A DNA stretch of 21,208 nucleotides from Ophiothrix spiculata. Its lineage: Eukaryota > Echinodermata > Ophiuroidea > Amphilepidida > Ophiotrichidae. Position numbers and translations under genes: made by a program. The stretch is from the NCBI GenBank assembly GCA_000969725.1, contig JXSR01S028582.1; one strand, given 5' to 3'. Positions 18,301 through 21,208 of the stretch are shown here, one piece after another (positions within the stretch are counted from its first letter, which is position 1; every line of letters begins with the position of its first letter). A model generated the notes under the pieces. The model saw nothing but the letters and a program-made list of their open reading frames with translations. It searched no databases and was not told where the DNA came from.

Positions 18301-20393
18301 TATTTAGTAGAGGTTTGTAATATCATATGTGCAAAGTTTCGTTTCCCTTACTGCTATAGTTTTAGTACACTGTCATTTTTCTACATGTAACCATTTTTTG
18401 GGACACCTGGTATACAGCCTTACGATATACCGCTAAAAATTTCATTTCCTCATGATAATGGTTACAGTCAGATATATTTTTCTAATGCGAGCTCTGCTTA
18501 GTACGAGCTTTAAGAGTTGGCCCCGGCAATCTCGTACGAACAGGTTTCCACTGTAGATTAATCTGCAATTTTGATTATCAGTACCATTGACACAAGTACA
18601 TTGTACTTTGAAATATAGTGCAACTTCACAATAATAATGACCAACCTATTTGACCCTTTCAACAGTCTCTAAATACAGAGTATATGAATCTCATTTTAAT
18701 GTAATACATCATGTGCTTGTGTTTTGTGCAGGTGGAGGGCTTGGTGGGACTAGACGTGGAGGCCCAGATCAGAATGTGAGACACTCTGGCCGTGAAGAAC
18801 CCTCCCTGGCAGCAGCTGCTAATAGGGGAATGTAAGTAGGAATATTTGGTGTATTGGAAGAAAGAAATATGATACTGTAAAAGTGTAAATTTTAGGGGTA
18901 CATTTATTTTCGCCCTGAATTCGATAAGCCCCAAAATATGGTTTCTGTGAAAAAATATGTACATACTACTGTGCACTTTAATGTGTGCTAAAATAAAATG
19001 CATATTGTGTTTGGTCCATTGCTTTTCAACTAGCAGCGCACACACACACACCAAATTTTGCGCTTTGACAAGTTCTGATTGGCGCTTTGTCTCTCTCTCT
19101 CTCTCTCTCTCTCTCAAAAAAACACACCACGAAATACATAAGAAATACACTGAAAAAGGAGGTATTTGGTGCTTTACCTTACAATTTTCCAATTTTTGTG
19201 GCGCATTCTTAGAACTAGTTGAGAACCCCCTGGTCTAGTGGAACAGTGAGCCCGCTAGTGCCAACATGTTATGAACCTGAGTGGATACCGTGTGTACTAT
19301 TGCCAGGTAGCATCACTTGCTGATGTGATAGGATTGGGACGATTTCTTGATGGCAGCTGTGCTTTAAGAGCTTGTTCTTAGGTTTAGGGACTATATAAAA
19401 GCGTACATATTATTATTAAAAAATTGCTGTAGGCGAAGATGATGTTACGCAAGGACGTCCACTTTTACAGCACTAAAAGATGAATCTGTCACATAATTTG
19501 ACATGTATTTTCTTAGATATTTTCAATGGGCATGCCCTAAAAGGTACCCGTCTTAAATTTTTTTTCTCCTCACAACTTTTAAAACCAAGAAATAACACAA
19601 CTTAATTTGTCACTTTTGAATTTGTAAACTTTCAAAATGTACTGTAAGCCAACTTTTAAGACTATGCACTGGTACATGTATGTTGAAAAGTTGGTCTGAC
19701 ACAATTGAGTGTGTGGTCACAAAATAATTTCATAATGTTGATATAAGTGTTTATCATTTTGTCACAGTCAAAACATATTATTTTTAGCTAAAAAAAATAA
19801 AAATAAAGACAGGTGTCTATTTATCAAAATTGTTTTAATCTTTATTTCTTAGAGATGATAGAGATGACAGAAGACGAGATCGCGACCGTAGGAGAAGTCG
19901 CAGCAGGAGCAGAGACAGAGATCGCGAAGAGCGTGAACGAAGACGAGACAGAGATAGAGAACGAAGGGATCGTGACAGGGACCGAGACAGAGATCGTGAC
20001 CGCGAGCGCCGTAGACGCAGGGAAGAAGAACCAGTTGAAATCAAGGATGAAGCAGAAAGGGAAGCCGAGAGAGAAAAGAGGCGTAGAGAACGTGACAGGG
20101 ACCCCGAACGCAGACGTGACAGGGACCGTGATCGTGACCGCGACCGACGTGACCGCGACCGACGTGACAGACGCGACAGGGACCGTGGTGACCGTAGCAT
20201 CAAACAAGAAAAGGATGAAGGGTATGGTGATATGGAACCTCATCTACCTGATCCTGCCAAAATCAAAAGAGAGCCTGGATTGGAAGATCAAGCGGAGGAG
20301 CCGGACCAGGAACCACAAGGTGATGTCAAGCCTCCTGTTGGGCTACAAGGTGACCAATACGCACAAGGTGATCCAAACGGCTACAATCAATAG
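3260..20393 (+). CDS. SNRNP70: U1 small nuclear ribonucleoprotein 70 kDa, 5' exons missing
   Basis: U1-70K binds stem-loop I of U1 snRNA through its RRM and helps the U1 snRNP recognise 5' splice sites in the nucleus. Visible exons: 3260-3322, 4155-4236, 13442-13543, 18732-18831 and 19853-20393, giving about 295 residues. The order is the C-terminal three quarters of the RRM with RNP1 (RGYAFIEY), the family-typical linker ([20 protein letters not shown], then [10 protein letters not shown] and RHSGRE), a basic-acidic RD/RE tail and an acidic C-terminus. All junctions are GT-AG and keep frame (phases 0, 1, 1, 2). The family N-terminus of roughly 100 residues, which includes RNP2 and the segment that contacts U1-C and Sm proteins, is not in the window. 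About 400 residues in total would fit between known relatives. The identity is secure. A duplicate of the third visible exon at 10863-10964 is treated separately. Confidence 0.96.
3323..4154 (+). other. SNRNP70 intron, 832 nt
   Basis: GTAAGT donor and a pyrimidine-rich TTTTTTTTCCTCTTCAG acceptor. CAGTGTTCCCGCTGAGG at 3359-3375 looks like a hAT terminus, and GGCGCA occurs twice just inside it, but no matching inverted end was found. The rest (3400-4130) has no recognised content; its antisense open frames resemble nothing I know. Confidence 0.7.
4155..4236 (+). CDS. SNRNP70: SNRNP70 RRM exon carrying RNP1
   Basis: 82 nt, 27 codons plus one base, ending T before GTAAGTA. It encodes [14 protein letters not shown] then [24 protein letters not shown] is the RNP1 motif on beta strand 3, whose aromatic residues stack on U1 stem-loop I. 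HDRNSGKP is closer to the fly sequence (IHDQESGKP) than to the human (VYSKRSGKP). The split codon T|CT restores the serine seen in human DMHSAYK. Confidence 0.95.
4952..5040. repeat. 89-bp foldback with 20-bp arms
   Basis: CTGAGACAGTGTAAACAAAA (4952-4971) and the inverse of CTCAGACAGAGTAAACAAAA (5021-5040) pair in 18 of 20 positions around a 49-base spacer. It is likely a MITE remnant; no target duplication is clear. Confidence 0.6.
5258..5353. repeat. 96-bp foldback with 17-bp arms
   Basis: CAACCGGTCCAAACTAT (5258-5274) and ATAGTTTGGACTGGTTG (5337-5353) are inverses with one mismatch. The spacer has no recognised content. Probably a small inverted-repeat transposon remnant. Confidence 0.55.
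5372..5579. mobile_element. TA-flanked MITE, about 208 bp
   Basis: The left end CTGTAAACAGGGATATTTTC and the right end, read inverted as TGTAAACAAGGTTATTTTTG, match well. TA lies on both sides (5370-5371 and 5580-5581). Both ends then continue with CGTGAG/CGAG words, and TTCACG/TTCGCG motifs recur inside. TA duplication suggests a Tc1/mariner-mobilised element. A related start, TACTGTAAA, occurs near 18873. Confidence 0.65.
6524..6730 (+). repeat. Array copy A (well preserved)
   Basis: Contains GTCGTAAGGCCACCATG, GGGTAAGTT at 6584-6592, GAAACCATGACATC and GTGTAAGTCATATTTGG. CCACCA (6557-6562) can pair with TGGTGG (6599-6604) and places GGGTAAGTT in the loop. Confidence 0.75.
6946..7380. other. 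Unrelated stretch within the array
   Basis: This part interrupts the array spacing between copies A and B. GTCGTGGACGAC (near 6979) and GTCGTCCA (7010) are short inverse words, but no clear element ends were found. No gene is seen; the antisense frame at 6946-7131 has no recognisable similarity. Confidence 0.4.
7503..7711 (+). repeat. Array copy B (well preserved)
   Basis: It shares almost the whole 200-bp core with copy A. GGGTAAGTT is at 7563-7571. The left stem arm has changed to CCATCAT, which still pairs with ATGGTGG by one G-U pair. GTGTAAGTCATATTTGG is kept near 7687. Confidence 0.75.
7955..8682. mobile_element. TTAA-flanked inverted-repeat element, 728 bp
   Basis: TTAA occurs at 7951-7954 and 8683-8686. 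Inside it the ends are GGGGGAGGGGGTCTACCCTA and, inverted, GGGGGGGTCTACCCTAACCA. TTAA duplication is used by piggyBac and Kolobok superfamilies; the GGG start does not settle which. A 69-codon frame at 7930-8139 crosses the left end and has no transposase likeness. The element interrupts the intronic array, so it arrived after the array formed. Confidence 0.75.
8690..8785 (+). repeat. Array copy, decayed
   Basis: TTAACATTAAAAAGTGG, TTGTAAATTGTTCAAATGGT, GTAGTTGGAG and ACCGTGACATC align with copy B. The splice-site-like word has decayed to TTGTAAATT and the left stem arm is lost. The copy ends soon after, where a foldback begins at 8797. Confidence 0.55.
8797..8871. repeat. 75-bp foldback
   Basis: GTGACCCAACCCACTTTA (8797-8814) pairs with TAAAGTGGGTCAC (8859-8871) apart from a 5-base bulge. 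A second short palindrome, TCATGA-ATAATAA-TCATGA, lies in the middle. Probably a MITE remnant. Confidence 0.5.
9002..9201 (+). repeat. Array copy C (well preserved)
   Basis: Core nearly identical to copy A, including GTAAGGCCACCATGCTTC, GGGTAAGTT at 9055-9063, TGGTGGAGTTGAAGCG and GTGTAAGTCATATTTGG. The CCACCA/TGGTGG stem is kept. Confidence 0.75.
9431..9520 (+). repeat. Array copy D (internally deleted)
   Basis: GGATGGCCACCATGCTCC, CGGGTGTTTTTGTGTAAATT and CAATGGTGGA are followed directly by AGTCATATTTGGTTGG, so about 110 bp of the core is missing. CCACCAT/ATGGTGG pairs perfectly over 7 bp, but the loop word is GTGTAAATT rather than GGGTAAGTT. Confidence 0.65.
9821..9945 (+). repeat. Array copy F (diverged, split by a foldback)
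   Basis: GGTTTCGTAAGGGCCCTTGT and ATTTTCGGGTAAGTTC (GGGTAAGTT at 9937-9945) match the core. The 50-bp foldback at 9870-9919 lies between them. Confidence 0.5.
9870..9919. repeat. 50-bp foldback, CAGGGTTGC ends
   Basis: CAGGGTTGCGCAAC (9870-9883) and GTTAGCAACCCTG (9907-9919) are inverses with one extra base. The CAGGG end suggests a hAT remnant, but no target duplication is visible. Confidence 0.5.
10610..10651 (+). repeat. 42-bp direct repeat flanking the duplicated block (left copy)
   Basis: The 42 bases at 10610-10651 recur at 11094-11135 with a single difference (GTAGAAAGG against GTTGAAAGG). The left copy stops at the N gap and the right copy continues into array copy E. The block at 10702-11097 is thus bracketed by the same unique sequence. 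Confidence 0.85.
10652..10701. other. Assembly gap, 50 N
   Basis: Exactly 50 N bases, a placeholder length. The sequence on its right side starts inside a duplicate of 13281-13676. Confidence 0.98.
10702..11097 (+). repeat. 396-bp exact duplicate of 13281-13676
   Basis: The block reads identically to 13281-13676, introns included, at a constant offset of 2,579. The match begins at the N gap and ends where the 42-bp flank repeat resumes. Zero divergence in intron sequence and contact with a gap favour a redundant contig over a real duplication. Confidence 0.9.
10863..10964 (+). CDS. SNRNP70: Second copy of an SNRNP70 RRM exon, probably artefact
   Basis: Identical to the exon at 13442-13543, with the same acceptor (CTCCTGTACAG) and donor (GTAAGTAGG). 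Its 102 nt and equal phases (1 and 1) mean that including both copies would keep frame but repeat [20 protein letters not shown] and the rest, destroying the RRM fold. Only one copy can be used in a normal protein. The placement next to the gap makes an assembly duplicate the likelier reading. Confidence 0.6.
11121..11190 (+). repeat. Array copy E (diverged)
   Basis: GGAATCGTAAGGCCCTCATG and TTCGGGTAAGTTGTGGTGG match the array core; GGGTAAGTT is at 11172-11180. The region after it no longer aligns, and the stem is not preserved. Confidence 0.55.
11191..13280 (+). other. 3' part of the large intron, no recognised content
   Basis: About 2.1 kb without inverted-repeat ends, array copies or recognisable exons. 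Short open frames such as 11213-11398 show no family likeness. A GGTAAGTT word occurs at 12341, away from the array. Confidence 0.5.
13281..13676 (+). repeat. 396-bp block, partner of 10702-11097
   Basis: This copy is embedded in continuous sequence on both sides and lies closer to the next exon, so it is taken as the genuine location of the exon at 13442-13543. It includes CCCTAACCCTAACCCC just past the donor. Confidence 0.9.
13442..13543 (+). CDS. SNRNP70: SNRNP70 exon closing the RRM
   Basis: 102 nt, phase 1 at both ends, between CTCCTGTACAG and GTAAGTAGG. It encodes (S)[14 protein letters not shown] then [19 protein letters not shown](G), which covers the last RRM helix and beta 4 and the start of the conserved linker. 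Human has SAYKHADGKKIDGRR and VERGRTVKGW; fly has [16 protein letters not shown]. Nearly every position agrees, so the call is secure. Confidence 0.95.
13715..14330. repeat. Possible 0.6-kb element with repeated AACGTTACC motif
   Basis: TATGGGCTCATTCCAGTG on the left resembles the inverse of the right edge (CATAGGGTGATTCCAAAG). Inside, GTCACAAACGTTACCRAA occurs at 13904, 13937 and 14127, and a degenerate inverse-edge form, GTCACCTACGTTACTTTGG, at 14300. No target duplication is clear. Confidence 0.35.
14352..14430 (+). mobile_element. tRNA-derived SINE head (pol III promoter boxes)
   Basis: TGCTCAGTGG at 14359-14368 fits a pol III A box, and GGTTCGAATCC at 14410-14420 is a perfect B box, 41 bases apart, as in tRNA-like promoters. 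The T-arm stem pairs poorly and no full cloverleaf forms, so it is a SINE or tRNA relic rather than a working tRNA. The SINE body and tail could not be delimited. Confidence 0.55.
15281..15683. mobile_element. hAT element (Ac-like ends), 403 bp, non-autonomous
   Basis: A perfect 8-bp duplication, GCTACATT, flanks it at 15273-15280 and 15684-15691. The ends are TAAGGTTGGGCCGATT and, inverted, TAGTGATGGGATCGG, comparable to the TAGGGATG ends of Ac-type hAT elements. Both subterminal regions are packed with CGGT, CCGATC and GATCGG words, which resemble the transposase-binding repeats known near hAT ends. The 60-codon frame at 15475-15657 has no transposase likeness. Confidence 0.8.
16554..18553. 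mobile_element. Pogo/Tigger-like element, 2.0 kb, interrupted
   Basis: TA precedes and follows it (16552-16553, 18554-18555). The ends CAGTGGAAGCCCGTTAGTAC and, inverted, CAGTGGAAACCTGTTCGTAC match for about 27 bp including TACGAGAT. TACGAG recurs several times within 150 bp of each end. CAGTGGAA termini, TA target and TACGAG subterminal repeats suit the pogo/Tigger branch of Tc1/mariner. Without the 1,075-bp insert at 17336-18410 it is about 0.9 kb and encodes no transposase. Confidence 0.75.
17336..18410. mobile_element. Mariner-like element with 222-bp inverted arms
   Basis: CCAGGTGTCCCAAAAAATGG begins a left arm (17336-17557) that matches the inverse of 18189-18410 along its whole length, perfectly for the first 33 bases and with scattered differences after. 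TATA flanks both ends, in line with TA duplication. AGGTGTCCCAAAAA-type termini are common in mariner elements. The arms also share ATAGATACCTATGTCAGAAA. The 630-bp centre encodes nothing recognisable. It lies wholly inside the Tigger-like element and is therefore younger. Confidence 0.78.
18732..18831 (+). CDS. SNRNP70: SNRNP70 exon, glycine-rich linker
   Basis: 100 nt, phase 1 in and phase 2 out, after GTTTTGTGCAG and before GTAAGTAGG. It encodes (G)[43 protein letters not shown] and the following HSGR(E/D) are the family signature just after the RRM. The alanine run (LAAAAN) is not in the human or fly protein as I recall them. Confidence 0.94.
19090..19115 (+). repeat. (TC)13 microsatellite
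   Basis: Thirteen uninterrupted TC units, followed by an A run. Simple-sequence repeat in the last intron. Confidence 0.97.
19213..19482 (+). repeat. 270-bp repeat, copy 1
   Basis: Identical base for base to 20939-21208. It begins AACTAGTTGAGAACCCCC and includes TGGTCTAGTGG (a good A-box match) and TATATAAAAG (TATA-like). Family not recognised. The B-box candidate (rc of TATGAACCTG) is weak, so a SINE call is not made. Confidence 0.85.
19853..20393 (+). CDS. SNRNP70: SNRNP70 last exon: RD/RE tail and acidic C-terminus
   Basis: 541 nt ending in TAG, 179 residues after the split codon AT|A. The first 120 residues are a mixed-charge tract built of RD, RE and RR dipeptides with one short RSRSRSRD patch, the U1-70K low-complexity domain that in relatives drives nuclear speckle localisation and contacts with SR proteins. 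Serines are few, so it is much less an RS domain than in human. The tail is acidic and proline-rich ([15 protein letters not shown]) and ends GDPNGYNQ. Three matches to the SUMO consensus occur: IKDE, IKQE and IKRE. The codons alternate CGN/AGR with GAN, which leaves other frames open on both strands. Confidence 0.95.
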
Positions 20394-20938
20394 TAACAAC
20401 AGTATGAAAGTTGCACAGGGGTAGAATTTCGCTGATTGAATTGTGAGAGTCTTTGAACCCTCTTCTATTCAGTTTGTGGGAATTATTCAACAGTTTACGA
20501 GAATCTAACTGGATTCTTTGGCTTTTGTTTGCGTGAGTCTTTGCGCAAGTAGACTCTCGGACTAACGCCGAAATTCTAGCCCTGTTGCATTTGGCTTTAG
20601 TCATCACCAACAAGTTGAATTCAATTTATGCCATGTTGGCTACCTCACGCTGAATCATTGGTCTCATATTATTCCTATACTGTGTACTCAATAAGACTAT
20701 GTCCAGAGTAAGTAAGGTTGGGTATAAGCTGACTTTTATTAAGAAGACATTCTAGGTATATATATACAATCTTTAATTACTAAAGGCTTCATGTGTCCAG
20801 TTTTTAAATTGTAAGGCTATATTGCTATCAAGGTATGTATCATAAATGCACTTATAATCAATGCAGTATTCAACTTTAACATTGCCACCGTTAAGTTTGT
20901 TATTTGATATGGAAAGTTTCTTAACCCTTTTGCTTATT
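20394..20938 (+). other. SNRNP70 3' UTR and flank
   Basis: Sequence after the stop has no open frame of note and no AATAAA before the second 270-bp repeat. AATAAG (near 20690) could be a weak poly(A) signal. The cleavage site cannot be placed. Confidence 0.5.
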
Positions 20939-21208
20939 AACTAGTTGAGAACCCCCTGGTCTAGTGGAACAGTGAGCCCGCTAGTGCCAACATGTTATGA
21001 ACCTGAGTGGATACCGTGTGTACTATTGCCAGGTAGCATCACTTGCTGATGTGATAGGATTGGGACGATTTCTTGATGGCAGCTGTGCTTTAAGAGCTTG
21101 TTCTTAGGTTTAGGGACTATATAAAAGCGTACATATTATTATTAAAAAATTGCTGTAGGCGAAGATGATGTTACGCAAGGACGTCCACTTTTACAGCACT
21201 AAAAGATG
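20939..21208 (+). repeat. 270-bp repeat, copy 2 (runs off the window)
   Basis: Identical to 19213-19482 and cut by the window edge, so its true length is unknown. Either a young mobile repeat or a redundant stretch of the last intron placed again by the assembler. Confidence 0.85.

Larger units (their letters stand above)
13544..18731 (+). other. SNRNP70 intron, 5.2 kb
   Basis: GTAAGT donor and GTTTTGTGCAG acceptor. It contains a possible element at 13715-14330, a SINE-like head at 14352-14430, a hAT element at 15281-15683 and a nested Tigger/mariner pair at 16554-18553. The stretches 14431-15272 and 15692-16550 show no recognised feature. Confidence 0.75.
18832..19852 (+). other. SNRNP70 last intron, 1.0 kb
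   Basis: It contains TACTGTAAA (18873), resembling the 5372-5579 MITE end, a short CA run (19039-19050), a (TC)n run and the first copy of the 270-bp repeat. The acceptor is TTTATTTCTTAG; using the AG two bases later would put TGA next in frame, so the first AG is chosen. Confidence 0.75.

Noticed and set aside
18873-18960. TACTGTAAA start resembling the 5372-5579 MITE
   Set aside because: Only one end is visible and no matching inverse end was found, so no element is called.
18659-19192. 177-codon antisense frame
   Set aside because: It runs through the linker exon, its flanking intron and the (TC)n repeat, which gives the RERERE stretch. No family resemblance.
19813-20424. 203-codon frame and two long antisense frames (19835-20203, 19842-20243) over the last exon
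   Set aside because: They are shadows of the repetitive CGN/GAN codons of the RD/RE tail. The true frame is fixed by the splice phase and by U1-70K homology.
19213-21208. The two 270-bp direct repeats as a pair of LTRs
   Set aside because: The DNA between them is the last SNRNP70 exon and its flanks; no retroelement parts, primer-binding site or polypurine tract were seen.

Overview
The window is spliced, AT-rich animal DNA. It carries the 3' two thirds of the gene for the U1 snRNP 70 kDa protein (U1-70K, SNRNP70) on the + strand. Spliceosomal introns of 0.8 to 9.2 kb, many short terminal-inverted-repeat transposon relics, a (TC)n microsatellite and one 50-base assembly gap all point to a draft assembly of an invertebrate metazoan. 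The protein resembles both human and fly U1-70K. I lean towards a marine invertebrate but cannot name the clade from the sequence.

Layout. At 125-268 there is one clean exon encoding the first beta strand of a kinesin motor domain. No partner exon follows, and the 5' exons of SNRNP70 are not between it and 3260. SNRNP70 exons lie at 3260-3322, 4155-4236, 13442-13543, 18732-18831 and 19853-20393 (stop TAG at 20391). They encode about 295 residues: most of the RRM with the RNP1 motif, the glycine-rich linker, an Arg-Asp/Arg-Glu low-complexity tail and an acidic C-terminus. An exact second copy of the 102-nt exon sits at 10863-10964 beside the N gap and is probably an assembly duplicate.

The introns hold most of the unusual material. 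The 9.2-kb intron contains a degenerate array (about 6.4-11.2 kb, spacing roughly 0.3-0.5 kb) whose copies keep GGGTAAGTT, a strong match to the 5' end of U1 snRNA. In four copies a short inverted repeat brackets this position. This lies inside the gene of a U1 snRNP protein and is the best candidate for something new, such as decoy U1 sites or autoregulation. It may also be only an old repeat.

Mobile elements: a 383-bp hAT MITE with perfect 8-bp target duplication (2073-2455), a MITE inside another MITE (2538-2870), a small TA-flanked MITE (5372-5579), a TTAA-flanked 728-bp element (7955-8682), a tRNA-like SINE head (14352-14430), a 403-bp hAT element (15281-15683), and a 2.0-kb pogo/Tigger-like element (16554-18553) that contains a 1,075-bp mariner-like element with 222-bp inverted arms. 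None appears to encode a transposase. A 270-bp sequence identical in two places (19213-19482 and 20939 to the window end) flanks the last exon. No retroviral or LTR element, rRNA, intact tRNA or CRISPR was recognised.
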